This document shows, piece by piece, positions 14,541 through 25,000 of a DNA stretch of 33,585 nucleotides. Source of the stretch: Acidimicrobium sp. UBA3029 (lineage in GTDB: Bacteria; Actinomycetota; Acidimicrobiia; Acidimicrobiales; Ilumatobacteraceae); contig DFDK01000033.1 of the NCBI GenBank assembly GCA_002367695.1, forward strand, positions 13,118 to 46,702. Direction: 5' to 3'. The position numbers and the translations under genes are program-made. Under the pieces are notes generated by a model, which was not told the DNA's origin, searched no databases, and saw only the letters and a program-made list of their open reading frames with translations. Within the stretch, counting starts at the first letter, position 1. Every line of letters begins with the position of its first letter.

Positions 14541-15487
14541 GCTTTGGCACCCTCGAGGCGGTGTCCTGTTGCTTCTGCAAACACATCATCAAGACTTGGC
14601 TCATTAATTTCAAGGTGTTGCACTCGCACCGATGCTTCGTCGAGTTTCCGCACAACGTCGGTAACGACAGTCACGCCACCACGTAATCCAACGCCAAGTG
14701 AACCCTCGGCTGTTGGACGCATGTCGCCGAATGTGGCGAGAACAGCTTTGGCGCGCTCAGTTTGATCGAACGGAACGGTAATGAGAAGCGTTGGAAATCC
14801 GACACCTGCCTTGAGATCCTGTGGTTTTCCTTCTCGCACAATTTTGCCTGCATCAATAATGGCGATGCGATCTGCAAGTTGGTCTGCTTCTTCCAAATAC
14901 TGCGTGGTCAACATGACCGTGGTGCCTTCATTGTTGAGGCGACGTACTTCTTCCCAGAGCGACATGCGGCTCATCGGATCAAGACCAGTTGTTGGTTCGT
15001 CTAGGAATAAAACAGTTGGTTGATGAATGAGGGCGAGCGCCAAGTCGAGACGGCGACGCATGCCTCCCGAATATGTGCCAACACGGCGATCGGCTGCGGC
15101 AGTGAGTCCAACTCGCTCGAGTAACTCGTTTGCGCGGGTTTTCATGTGAGCCTGTGGTATTCCGTAAAGCACAGCCTGCAAGCGGAGCAATTCGGTGCCG
15201 GTCATCAATGGGTCAATCGCTGCATCTTGTAACGCAACACCAATGCGGCGGCGTACTTCATCGGGGTGTTTGGCGACATCGAAACCAGCGACAGTCGCGG
15301 TACCGGAAGTTGGGCGTAGCAGCGTTGTGAGCATGCGCACAGCCGTAGATTTTCCTGCACCGTTTGGTCCGAGAAATCCAAAAATCTCGCCAGTCTTTAC
15401 TGTGATATTGATGCCGTCAACGGCTTTGACGTCTCCAAAATATCGAACAAGATTTTGGGCAACGATTGGGTCAGCAGATGAATTCAT
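14537..15487 (-). CDS. DrrA-type ABC transporter ATP-binding protein
   Basis: A 316-residue ABC ATPase of the daunorubicin-resistance DrrA branch. Walker A GPNGAGKST is at 40-48, the Q-loop at VALQD (84-88), the signature YSGGM at 139-143, and Walker B VLFLDEP at 159-165 followed by the D-loop GLD. Also present is TTQYLEEAD. A DrrA-like C-terminal extension of about 85 residues ends in INEPSLDDVFAEATGHRLE. It powers the two ABC-2 permeases coded downstream. The gene starts 47 bases after the stop of the second coxL-like gene on the same strand, so read-through from it is possible. Confidence 0.92.
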   Translation of the reverse strand: MNSSADPIVAQNLVRYFGDVKAVDGINITVKTGEIFGFLGPNGAGKSTAVRMLTTLLRPTSGTATVAGFDVAKHPDEVRRRIGVALQDAAIDPLMTGTELLRLQAVLYGIPQAHMKTRANELLERVGLTAAADRRVGTYSGGMRRRLDLALALIHQPTVLFLDEPTTGLDPMSRMSLWEEVRRLNNEGTTVMLTTQYLEEADQLADRIAIIDAGKIVREGKPQDLKAGVGFPTLLITVPFDQTERAKAVLATFGDMRPTAEGSLGVGLRGGVTVVTDVVRKLDEASVRVQHLEINEPSLDDVFAEATGHRLEGAKA

Positions 15488-15534
15488 GCACCAACTGTAT
15501 TGCCGGTATTACATCGGGGCTTTATTGAAGCTTC

Positions 15535-17817
15535 TTATTTTGCAGACTGAATTGCGCCCCACACTCGTTCCGGGGTTGCCGGCATATCGATGTGACGCAC
15601 GCCCATGTGGGTGAGTGCGTCAACAACGGCTGATTGCACTGCAGGAGTAGAACCAATGGTGCCCGACTCGCCGATACCTTTTGCGCCAAGTGGGTTGCGA
15701 GGCGTTGGTGTCTCCATGTGGATCACCTCGAAGCTTGGTAGCTCTGCAGCCGAAATAAATGCGTAGTCGGCAAAGTTTGAAGTGATCGGGTTGCCGTCAG
15801 TGTCATAGCGGACCTCTTCCAGGAGTGCTTGTGCAGCGCCTTGGCCAATACCGCCATGAATTTGGCCATCTAAAATCAGTGGGTTAATCACTCGGCCAGC
15901 GTCGTCGCATGCTACGTGTCTGATCAAGGTCACTTTTCCTGTCTCGGTGTCAACTTCAACAACTGATACGTGTGCACCAAATGGAAATGTTGCGCCGTTG
16001 GAAACGAAATTTGATTCTTGAACTAGGCCACCGTCAGCCGCAAGTGCCGACGAAATGTCGGCCCACGTTTTAGCCACGGCTGGAGTGCCTGCCACATGGA
16101 ATGCAGCGGTGAACTTGTCGAACACCACGTCGTCTTCGTTGGCCTCGAGTAAACGTGCTGCGTGTTTGCGGGCTTGCTCAACGAGTTCTTTTGATGCCTG
16201 GTGTACTGCGGCGCCACCTTGTTGTAGCGAACGAGAACCCATGGTGCCACCACCGGACGGAATGGCATCGGTGTCGCCCCACAAGACATCGATCATGTCC
16301 ATGGCAATGCCGGTTTCATCGCTTGCCAACATCGACCAGGATGTCACATGACCCTGTCCGTGTGGTGATGTACCCGTGTACACGATTGCGCGACCATTTG
16401 GAAGAATTTCGACCTTGCCGTATTCGCCGGCCGATGTCCCTGCCGTGATTTCGACGTACACGCTGATGCCAATGCCGAGTTGTTTTGTGTCACCACTTGC
16501 GCGACGTGCAGCTTGGTCTTTGCGAAGTTGTGCGTAGTTGGATGCTTCGAGGACTTTGTCGAGTGCTCCTTCGAAGTCTCCTACGTCGTACGTTTGCCCA
16601 ATCGAAGTAGTGAAGGGCTCGAGAAATTTTGGAATCAAATTAATACGACGGACTTCGGCAGGGTCTTTGCCAAGTTCAAGCGCGAATAAATCCATCGCAC
16701 GCTCGATCGCTGCGGTTGCCTCTGGGCGTCCTGCGCCGCGATAAGCAACCATTGGCGTTGTGTTTGTTGCAATCGAAGTGGTGCGCACTTCAATCACTGG
16801 AATGTCATAAACGCCAGATGCCATTGGTCGGGTCATGAACGGGGCAAGGATTGCGCCAACATCAACCCACGCACCCGAGTCTTGCAGTGCATGTAATTGG
16901 TATGCGGTTACTTTGCCCGCGCGAGTTCCGCCAATGGTGATGTATTGAATCTGGCCACGGCCATGACCGAGGGCAACCATCGATTCGCTGCGTGTTTCTG
17001 TCCAACGCACTGGTTTGCCAACCTGTTTTGCAATTCGTCCCAACAATAAATCTTCTGGGTATGCATCAATCTTTGCTCCGAAACCACCGCCGACATCTGG
17101 TGTGATCACGCGCACTTGACCAGCTTCGAGTGCATTGACTTTGAGAATTGCATCGCGCGCACCTTGTGCATGCTGGGTTGATAGCCATTGCACTAAGCGG
17201 CCGTTGTCCCATGCCGCTGCCGCACCACGCACCTCAAGAGGGCAAGGTGCTACACGCTGATTAACGAACCGACCCTTTACAACGACTTCACAATCTACGA
17301 ACAGTGCGTCTCCCGTATTGTCGGGCATACCGATAGCGGTCGACTCAAAGACAACGTTGCTACCAACTTCTTCGTAAATAAGGGTTGAGGAAGTCATTGC
17401 CTGCTCAACGTCGACCAGTACCTCGAGGGTGTCGTAGTCAACGATCACTCGCTCGGCTGCGTCTTCACCCTGATTTGCAAATTGGGTGAGCACAACCGCA
17501 AGCGGCTCGCCAACGTAACGAACTTTTCCACTTGCAAGAAGTGTTCGCTTGGCCATGGGATTGAACGAAGCCTCAACGAGTTCAAGCCCAAGATCTTGCG
17601 CAGTGTAAATAGCAACGACCCCAGGCATCGTGAGAGCTTCAGAAACATCGATACCTGTGATGTTGGCGTGGGCAACAGTGGAGCGAACAAAGGTTGCATG
17701 CACGGCGCCGGCCAGCAATGGCTCATCGCGCAAATCGTCTACATATACGCCACCAGTTGTAAGAAATTTCGGATCTTCTTTGCGAAGAACTCGGTTACCT
17801 AAAATGCTTCCAGCCAT
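15535..17817 (-). CDS. Second, orphan form II CODH-like large subunit
   Basis: A 760-residue xanthine-oxidase-family large subunit. VGGGFGAK is near 242-249, the active-site loop AYRGAGR at 358-364, and the catalytic Glu is E717 in GIGESGTIG. The loop marks it as form II, not a CO-oxidising form I enzyme. It differs from the other CoxL around the TQ-PH region (TQHAQ here). No FeS or FAD subunit gene adjoins it, so it must share CoxS/CoxM or partners coded elsewhere. I set the start at ATG 17817: the ribosome-binding site GAGGAG ends 7 bases before it, too close for the GTG at 17823. Confidence 0.9.
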   Translation of the reverse strand: MAGSILGNRVLRKEDPKFLTTGGVYVDDLRDEPLLAGAVHATFVRSTVAHANITGIDVSEALTMPGVVAIYTAQDLGLELVEASFNPMAKRTLLASGKVRYVGEPLAVVLTQFANQGEDAAERVIVDYDTLEVLVDVEQAMTSSTLIYEEVGSNVVFESTAIGMPDNTGDALFVDCEVVVKGRFVNQRVAPCPLEVRGAAAAWDNGRLVQWLSTQHAQGARDAILKVNALEAGQVRVITPDVGGGFGAKIDAYPEDLLLGRIAKQVGKPVRWTETRSESMVALGHGRGQIQYITIGGTRAGKVTAYQLHALQDSGAWVDVGAILAPFMTRPMASGVYDIPVIEVRTTSIATNTTPMVAYRGAGRPEATAAIERAMDLFALELGKDPAEVRRINLIPKFLEPFTTSIGQTYDVGDFEGALDKVLEASNYAQLRKDQAARRASGDTKQLGIGISVYVEITAGTSAGEYGKVEILPNGRAIVYTGTSPHGQGHVTSWSMLASDETGIAMDMIDVLWGDTDAIPSGGGTMGSRSLQQGGAAVHQASKELVEQARKHAARLLEANEDDVVFDKFTAAFHVAGTPAVAKTWADISSALAADGGLVQESNFVSNGATFPFGAHVSVVEVDTETGKVTLIRHVACDDAGRVINPLILDGQIHGGIGQGAAQALLEEVRYDTDGNPITSNFADYAFISAAELPSFEVIHMETPTPRNPLGAKGIGESGTIGSTPAVQSAVVDALTHMGVRHIDMPATPERVWGAIQSAK

Positions 17818-17865
17818 TGCCACTCCTCAGTAGGGGATTACAGCAAGGTTAGTGAGTAAGGGATA

Positions 17866-18300
17866 TTACGGAACAAGTGGGGTAAGTGCAATCTTGCCCT
17901 TAGCGTCCTGCTCTGCTGCTTCTAGAGTCTTGACAAACATCATTGTCGAAACGATTGTGTATGGCCAGCGCTCGGGAAGTGTTGTGGAGAGCGCGGGGGT
18001 TTCCATCATTGGAACACGTCGCTCGGAAGGGTAGAGATAGCCAAGTTGGGTGCGTATCGCATCGCGTAATCCGGATGGTGATTGCAGATAGTTCACTTGG
18101 TTCTGCATGTTCTCAACGATGTCTTCGTATGCGGCATATTCCTGCTGCTTCGTATTAAGTACGTTGCCCTGACTCATCCATGTGCGCACGGGTACAACAA
18201 ACAGTGTTGTTGCGAGAGCAAATGCCACGAGGACTGTGAGAGGAACCGCAAATGCGCGCACTCCGCGATGGCGTACGAGATGCAGATCGGTACTTGACAC
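17866..18300 (-). CDS. DivIC/FtsB-family septum formation protein
   Basis: 144 residues with a short cytoplasmic N-terminus and one membrane helix (about 15-37, VPLTVLVAFALATTLFVVPV). A coiled-coil of about 45-75 follows, and then RDAIRTQLGYLYPSERRVPM, the conserved block after the coil in DivIC/FtsB proteins. These bitopic proteins act in the FtsQLB divisome complex. Its place right after enolase on the same strand (46-base gap) is the standard actinobacterial arrangement. It starts with GTG at 18300. The proline-rich tail is not diagnostic. Confidence 0.85.
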   Translation of the reverse strand: MSSTDLHLVRHRGVRAFAVPLTVLVAFALATTLFVVPVRTWMSQGNVLNTKQQEYAAYEDIVENMQNQVNYLQSPSGLRDAIRTQLGYLYPSERRVPMMETPALSTTLPERWPYTIVSTMMFVKTLEAAEQDAKGKIALTPLVP

Positions 18301-18346
18301 CCCTCTATTCTGGCTCTTGGGAAGCTCTAAATGGTGGAGTATGTGG

Positions 18347-19621
18347 TTATCGACTTACGGCTTGCTTACCGAGATATTTGGCATTGTTTCCTAGGCGTTG
18401 TTCGATCCGTAGCAACTGGTTGTATTTTGCCACTCTGTCACTGCGAGCGGGAGCGCCTGTTTTAATCTGGCCACAGTTGGTAGCCACAGCCAAGTCGGCG
18501 ATGGTTGCATCTTCGGTTTCGCCGCTGCGGTGACTCATCACACTTGTGTAGTTGTTAGTGCGAGCGAGCGAAATGGTGTTGAGGGTTTCGGTAAGCGTGC
18601 CGATTTGATTGACCTTGATGAGCACACTATTGGCGATGTGCTCATCGACGCCACGCTGCAATCGTTTTACATTCGTTACAAAAAGATCGTCACCCACGAG
18701 TTGCACGCGAGACCCCAATGCTTTGGTGAGTGAAGACCACCCGGACCAGTCGTCTTCTGCCATTCCGTCTTCGATCGAAACGATCGGATATTTGTTAACG
18801 AGCGTTGTCCACCAAGCAACCAATTGATCGCTGGTGAAAATCTGACCTTCGCCAGCTAAGTGATATTTGCCATCTTTGTAAAGTTCGCTCATTGCCGGAT
18901 CGAGCGCTATGGCGATATCGATGCCCGGCTTGAAACCCGCTGCCTCTATTGCATCTACCAAAATTGCAATCGCATCTTCGTTGCTTGCAAGGTTTGGCGC
19001 GAAACCGCCTTCATCACCAACTGCTGTAGCGAGTTTGCGATCGTGCAATAACGATTTGAGCGTGTGATACGTCTCAACACCCCAGCGCAACCCTTCAGAA
19101 AAATTTTCTGCTCCAATAGGCATGATCATGAACTCTTGAAGGTCAACGTTGTTGTCCGCATGCACGCCGCCATTGAGTACATTCATCATCGGCACCGGTA
19201 GAACGCACGCAGAGTCGCCACCTATCGACTCAAACAACGGCAATTTGCGTTCAGCTGCCGACGCATGAGCGGTAGCCAAACTTGCGCCGAGTATTGCATT
19301 GGCGCCAAGTCGAGATTTGTTTGGAGTGCCATCAAGTTCGCACAACGTGTTGTCGATAGCTGCCTGATTGCTTGCGTCGCTGCCAACCAGTGCTTTTGAA
19401 ATCTCACTATTTACGTTGGCAACTGCCTTGAGCACACCCTTGCCCTTAAAGCGATTGCCGCCATCGCGAAGCTCGGTTGCTTCATGTGCACCAGTGGATG
19501 CACCGGAAGGAACAATCGCTCGACCAGTTGCGCCCGATGCAAGTGCCACATCTACCTCGACGGTTGGGTTGCCTCGCGAATCTAAAACCTCGCGTGCCGA
19601 GACGTGACTGATCTTGCTCAT
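18347..19621 (-). CDS. eno: Enolase (phosphopyruvate hydratase)
   Basis: 424 residues, full family length, converting 2-phosphoglycerate to phosphoenolpyruvate in glycolysis. Active-site residues are visible: E204 in GDEGG, metal ligands D241, E284 and D311, catalytic K336 in LIKVNQIGTLTETL, and K387 in IKTGAPARSDR. The N-terminal SAREVLDSRGNPTVEV is standard. It lies 9 bases after mazG, in the actinobacterial order mfd-foldase-mazG-eno-divIC. Confidence 0.98.
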   Translation of the reverse strand: MSKISHVSAREVLDSRGNPTVEVDVALASGATGRAIVPSGASTGAHEATELRDGGNRFKGKGVLKAVANVNSEISKALVGSDASNQAAIDNTLCELDGTPNKSRLGANAILGASLATAHASAAERKLPLFESIGGDSACVLPVPMMNVLNGGVHADNNVDLQEFMIMPIGAENFSEGLRWGVETYHTLKSLLHDRKLATAVGDEGGFAPNLASNEDAIAILVDAIEAAGFKPGIDIAIALDPAMSELYKDGKYHLAGEGQIFTSDQLVAWWTTLVNKYPIVSIEDGMAEDDWSGWSSLTKALGSRVQLVGDDLFVTNVKRLQRGVDEHIANSVLIKVNQIGTLTETLNTISLARTNNYTSVMSHRSGETEDATIADLAVATNCGQIKTGAPARSDRVAKYNQLLRIEQRLGNNAKYLGKQAVSR

Positions 19622-19630
19622 GATGTGATC

Positions 19631-21082
19631 TTATTGTTTTTTGACTTCGTCCCACAAAGCATCAAGTTGCTCAAGTGGTGCATTGGCGAGATCAATGTCT
19701 CGTGAGAGCGCTAGTTGTTCGACCTGCTCGAAGCGATGGCGAAATTTTTCACTTGCACCGCGCAGCGCTTGCTCGGCATCGTGGCCAAGGTGTCGCGACA
19801 GATTGACCACGCTAAACAGCAAGTCACCCAACTCCATTCGTATCGTGTCGGGGTCGCTGTTGAGTGCAACTGCTTGACGAATCTCTGCGGACTCTTCAAT
19901 AATTTTTTCAAATGCTCCATCGGAATTGGGCCAGTCGAAACCAACATCTGCTGCCCGTTTTTGAATTTTGGTGGCGTATTGGAGCGAGGGTCCAGACTTC
20001 GCAACACCAGTAAATGTTGATGCAGCGCTATCAACCGACTTTTTCTCTGCGCGCTTCACTTCGTCCCACGTCTGCACTACATCGCTTGCGCTATTTGCTA
20101 CAACATTTCCGAACACGTGCGGATGGCGACGCACGAGTTTGTCGTGAATAGATCGCGCTACATCGGCCAGACTGAAACGACCCTGCTGTTCGGCAATTGT
20201 CGCGTGAAACTCGACTTGGTAGAGCAGGTCGCCGAGTTCTTCAATCAACGCCTCATCCGAAGCTGGATCGTTTGCATCGAGCGCTTCAATTGCATCAACA
20301 ACTTCGTAAGTCTCTTCAATCAGATGTTTAATCAGCGAGTCATGGGTTTGCTCGCGATCCCACGGGCACTGCTCGCGCAATGTGCGGGCCAATTGATGTA
20401 GTCGAGCGAGTTCGCCCGCCACTGGCTCGGCCATTTGTGCGATGTACAAAGTGGTGAGGTGGTCGGCTGGCAAAACGCGATCAAGTTCTTGCCATGTGGT
20501 GTGCTCAACTCGTTGATCGGGCAATCCGAGATGATGCAGTAACACGACTGGTTCATTGCCGTTTGCAGATTCGTGAGACAACTTGACATCTGAGAGCACC
20601 CAATCAGCGTGCACCTGAGCGACAAGAAGTGGACCGCGTTCTCCAGATGCTTCGAGTGCAAATCGATGACCGTCTATGAGACGCACGCCCGCATTCACCG
20701 GGTCGATACCGAGAGCTTCCCACGCAAGATCCAAAAAACTTAAAGCTGGCAGTACTTGCACCTCAACTCGCGAGTCGGCACGCAACTGCGCCACGCTCGA
20801 TTCGAGAATAAGCGGCGAACCTGGCACCGCATACAACACCTCGCCACACTCGAGGGCTGCAGTTACAACCGCTTCGGTGATCGCGCGGTAAACGTCTTCA
20901 AAGGTTGGAAGCGTGTCGTACAGCGAGTCAAAACTTGTTGCTCTCGGCATCAAGTCGGCGGTCGGGTGCCGCTTGGTGCGTACAAATTGTACGTCGATTC
21001 GTTCGATTGCTTCGAGGGTTGCCTGCGTGACGGTATTGCGTGGCCCCGGGCCAAGGCCAACGATCACAACTCGAGCGGTCAT
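19631..21082 (-). CDS. mazG: MazG NTP pyrophosphohydrolase with N-terminal methylase domain (YabN type)
   Basis: 483 residues, far longer than plain MazG. Residues 1-215 are a tetrapyrrole (corrin/porphyrin) methylase-like domain starting VVIVGLGPGP (5-14), with YAVPGSPLILESS near 84-96. The first MazG domain has CPWDREQTHDSL, EETYE (256-260) and EELGDLL (281-287), the Mg-binding helix pair. A second MazG domain spans about 370-460 with EESAEIRQ and ELGDLLFSVVNLSRHLG. MazG hydrolyses nucleoside triphosphates, removing aberrant ones. The same fusion is known as YabN in Bacillus. It sits between the foldase and enolase genes. Confidence 0.95.
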   Translation of the reverse strand: MTARVVIVGLGPGPRNTVTQATLEAIERIDVQFVRTKRHPTADLMPRATSFDSLYDTLPTFEDVYRAITEAVVTAALECGEVLYAVPGSPLILESSVAQLRADSRVEVQVLPALSFLDLAWEALGIDPVNAGVRLIDGHRFALEASGERGPLLVAQVHADWVLSDVKLSHESANGNEPVVLLHHLGLPDQRVEHTTWQELDRVLPADHLTTLYIAQMAEPVAGELARLHQLARTLREQCPWDREQTHDSLIKHLIEETYEVVDAIEALDANDPASDEALIEELGDLLYQVEFHATIAEQQGRFSLADVARSIHDKLVRRHPHVFGNVVANSASDVVQTWDEVKRAEKKSVDSAASTFTGVAKSGPSLQYATKIQKRAADVGFDWPNSDGAFEKIIEESAEIRQAVALNSDPDTIRMELGDLLFSVVNLSRHLGHDAEQALRGASEKFRHRFEQVEQLALSRDIDLANAPLEQLDALWDEVKKQ

Positions 21083-21103
21083 GACTTGTTGATCTTGCTC
21101 GAT

Positions 21104-22045
21104 TTAGTTAGCGACAATTTTGTTGGTGGCCGCATCAAAGTGACCGTACTGCGAACCAACGGTGACTTTGCTCGTGGCAAGCAACCCAACAACCAGCATT
21201 TGTCCCGGTGTTTTTGCCAAGAGAGCGTTGAGCGAAAGCGTGATGTCGGCATATGGCCGGGACAAGATCACGTGGTAACCAAAACTGCTCTTGACAGGGC
21301 CGAAAGGTACACCAGGTTTTGCAAGCAGTGCGCCAGCAGTAAAACCGGCATCAAACTGTGCCTGATAATCACTGAGCAACAAGCAGTCACCATCGGCGCT
21401 TCCTAGTACACCACCTGTTTCGCCAGCGTTCGGCTCGATCGAATATTCTCCTGCCAACTTTTTGAAGTCCCCACCATCTTGAAGGAGTTTTAAGACCTTG
21501 TCGGCAGTTACCGATTCTTTGACAAGAATGTGTTGTACACACAATGCGCCAAGTGATGCAGGTGCTTTTTCGTACATTGCGGCAACTTCTTTTTCTGCCG
21601 GTGCTTTAATCCGAGCAAGCGCCAAGTCCTCTGCATTCATCGACAAGATGAGATCTTTTAAGTCTGGTCCCAACGCATCAAAGTTGGGGTCCTGTTGCAT
21701 CTGGGCAAGTACCTCATCATCATCTGCCTGTGTGACTGCCTCGTTGTATTGCTTGACAATCTGGCTGGTCGCAACACCACGCAACATTGCACCGAGTACT
21801 GAACGGGCGACATCTCCTGTGGCGCGACCATTCTCAAGGGTAATTTGCTCGGCCTCGGCTAACTGAAGAATCGCTTTGTCAAACCTTTCAACCGAAACAT
21901 TGTCGCCATTGAGTGAGACGGCGTTATTGGCTACCGGCGAAGATCCGCAACCTGTAGTAACAAGAACCAACGAAACGAGCATGGTTGCAAGCGCTATTGA
22001 ACGACGAAAATGGTAGGCGCGAAGGGTGTTTGCGGCGATTGACAT
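21104..22045 (-). CDS. SurA/PpiC-like peptidyl-prolyl isomerase lipoprotein
   Basis: About 313 residues. A basic start and hydrophobic segment (16-30) lead to a lipobox-like VTTGC with Cys33, so it is probably lipid-anchored outside the membrane. A SurA-type helical N-terminal region follows. The parvulin domain then has LCVQHILVKESVTADKVL, a GGDFKKLAGEYS block and GYHVILSR. It should assist folding of exported proteins. I set the start at ATG 22045, 10 bases after mfd, because an upstream frame to 22096 would overlap mfd and put extra residues before the signal. The residue at lipobox position -3 is Thr rather than Leu, slightly unusual. Confidence 0.87.
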   Translation of the reverse strand: MSIAANTLRAYHFRRSIALATMLVSLVLVTTGCGSSPVANNAVSLNGDNVSVERFDKAILQLAEAEQITLENGRATGDVARSVLGAMLRGVATSQIVKQYNEAVTQADDDEVLAQMQQDPNFDALGPDLKDLILSMNAEDLALARIKAPAEKEVAAMYEKAPASLGALCVQHILVKESVTADKVLKLLQDGGDFKKLAGEYSIEPNAGETGGVLGSADGDCLLLSDYQAQFDAGFTAGALLAKPGVPFGPVKSSFGYHVILSRPYADITLSLNALLAKTPGQMLVVGLLATSKVTVGSQYGHFDAATNKIVAN

Positions 22046-22055
22046 CTGGTAGAGC

Positions 22056-25000
22056 CTAGTTGGCTGGTTCGACAAGTTCTTGGAGGAAACCAACAAGAAA
22101 TGTAACCGTCATATCGTCGTCGAGTTTTGAATTCGTTGCTCGTGGCAATGTGATGACGAGCTGTTTGATCTTCTCATTCCAGTCTGGGCTTTTGGCAATG
22201 CGTTGCAAGCGCATAACTTCACTTGCCTTAAGCGAGATGGGCAACATACGCGCACGTCCGTCGGCGACCACCAACTCACGCAAACCGAGTCGATGACATT
22301 CTGCACGCAACAGACCCACGTTGATAAGCGCTAGAGCGGGTTGTGGCAGTGGACCATAACGGTCGAGCCATTCGCTGCGAATGTCTTCCACGTCTGCAAC
22401 CGAAGTTACGGATGCGAGTCGGCGGTACGCATCCAAACGTGACTCTTCTTTGGTGACATAGTCGGTTGGCAGAAAAGCGTTGGTTGGCACGTCGAGTTTG
22501 AGCTCTGGAACAACAGGCGGAACTTCCTCACCTTTCATCTCGGCAACGGCTTCAGTGACGAGTTGGCAATAAAGGTCGTAGCCAACTGCCGCGATGTGTC
22601 CGCTCTGAGCTTCGCCAAGCAAGTTTCCCGCGCCACGAATCTCGAGATCACGCATTGCAATTTTGAATCCGCTGCCAAGTTCTGTTGCTTCTCCAATTGT
22701 TTTTAGTCGTTCATACGCATCTTCCGAAAGCACGCGATCTCGGGGATGAAAGAGATATGCGTATGCGCGCGAACCGCTGCGACCAACACGGCCGCGCAAT
22801 TGATGCAACTGACCTAGGCCCAATAAGTCTGCACGCTCGACCACCAGGGTATTGACCGTTGGCATATCGATGCCACTCTCAATGATGGTCGTACACACGA
22901 GTACGTCGTATTTACCTTCCCAAAAATCGATCACAGTCTGTTCGAGTAATGCCTCGTCCATCTGGCCGTGTGCAACCGCAATGCGAGCCTCAGGAACCAA
23001 TTCGCGTAATTCGCGCGCACGGTCTTCAATTGACTGCACGCGATTGTGCACCCAGAAAACTTGGCCATCGCGCAGAAGTTCGCGTCGAATTGCTTCTGTT
23101 GCAACTCGCTCATCTTGTTCTCCGACAAATGTGAGGATTGGTTGCCTGTCGGCAGGTGGTGTTTGTAATAGCGACAGGTCGCGGATACCCACAAGGCTCA
23201 TTTCGAGTGTGCGGGGGATCGGGGTTGCAGTAAGTGTGAGCACATCCACATTTGTTTTGAGCTGCTTCATTGCTTCTTTATGAGTGACTCCGAAGCGTTG
23301 TTCTTCGTCTACAACCAAGAGACCGAGGTCTTTGAACTTGATGTTGTCTTGCAACAAACGGTGTGTGCCGATGACGCAATCAATTTCTCCTGTTGCGAGA
23401 CCAGCGATAACTTTTTTGGCTTGCGCAGCAGTAAGGAATCGCGAAATGACCTCGACGCGAATTGGGTAACCAGCAAAGCGGTCACTAAATGTGTTGCCGT
23501 GTTGAGAAGCAAGCAGTGTTGTCGGAACAAGGATTGCAACCTGTTTGCCGTCTTGCACACACTTGAATGCTGCACGCACTGCGACTTCGGTTTTACCAAA
23601 ACCAACATCACCACATACGAGCCGATCCATTGGCACACTTCGTTCCATATCTGCTTTAACGAGTTCAATAGCGGTTCGCTGATCGGGTGTTTCAACATAG
23701 GGGAAGGCGCTTTCCATTTCGTGCTGCCACGGCGTGTCTTGAGAGAAAGCATGACCAATGGCATTAACTCTGCGCTGATAGAGCACCACGAGTTCTTGCG
23801 CGATTTCTCGAACCGCTGAACGAACTCGTTGTTTTGACCTTGCAAAGTCGCTGCCACCAAGTCGGTGCAGGGTTGGTTTGTCTCCGCCTATGTATTGGCG
23901 CACTCCGTCAATGTGATCGGTTGGTACATACAACTTGTCGCCATCTTTGTAGGCAAGCAACAAATAGTCACGCTCAGATCCGCTGATCTGACGCTTGACC
24001 ATTCCCTCATAACGACCAACACCGTGGTAGTGGTGCACCACATAGTCGCCCGGTTTGAGGTCTTGGAACACTGAAACGGTGTCGCGCTTGTTTGATTTTG
24101 CACGTGGTTGTCGGTGCATGCGCCGACGCCCGGTGAGGTCTGCTTCGGCAATGATCGATAGTTTGCAATTTGGCAGCGACATGCCGTAATGCAGTGGCGC
24201 CACAATTACGTCTACCGTCACGCCTTCTTGCGAGAAAACTTCTCTCAGTCGATCGGCAGAGCCAGCACCTTCAGCGGCAATAACAATCGTCCATTTATCG
24301 GACAACAACTGTTGAACGCGCTTAGCCGTTGCCTGCGCATCGCCAGTGATTGGGCCCCAACCTGTGGATTGCACCGAAGGAGCATCGATTGTCTCGGCTG
24401 GAAGCGATAACGAAGTAGCTCTCAATGTTGTCGTGGAGCCAAGCAGCCTGTCGATCTCGGCGTGAAGGCGAGGAAATGTTTTTTCGGCATCGCGAGCCCA
24501 CGTGGATGCAAGTGCTCGAGCAAGGTCGTCTTCTTCTGCGAGAAGATCGTGTGCGCGGTCGCGCATGCGTCGAGGTTCGACCAACATAAGTTCGCAGTCG
24601 TCTGGCAACACATCGGTGAGTAGCAAATCTTTTTCAATCAACCATGGCAACCAACTTTCCATGCCATCGAAGTTGCTGCCGTCTGCCAATCGGTCCCAAT
24701 GTTCGCGACCCCACGATTCGGTCGCAACTAATGAGCGCGCGCGGCTCATGACCATCTCGTCAAGTTGTAACTCGCGTGCCGCGAAAATAACTGCTTCGCT
24801 CAGCGGTTCGGTAGAACGTTGATCGTTGACATTGAACGAAGTGAGTCTGTCTACTTCGTCACCCCATAAGTCGATGCGCACAGGCGTATTGGACGTGCTC
24901 GGGAAAATGTCGATGATCGAACCACGACGTGCAATTTCGCCACGATGCTCGACGAGTTCTTCACGCCGATAACCGCCGTTGACGAGTTGCTTGAGCAATT

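Noticed and set aside
20756..21406. 216-codon open frame on the plus strand
   Set aside because: Lies antisense to mazG and the foldase gene, whose domains are clear; the translated sequence has no recognisable domain and odd composition.
23280..23819. 179-codon open frame on the plus strand
   Set aside because: Antisense to the Mfd motor domain; no family features and no start context.
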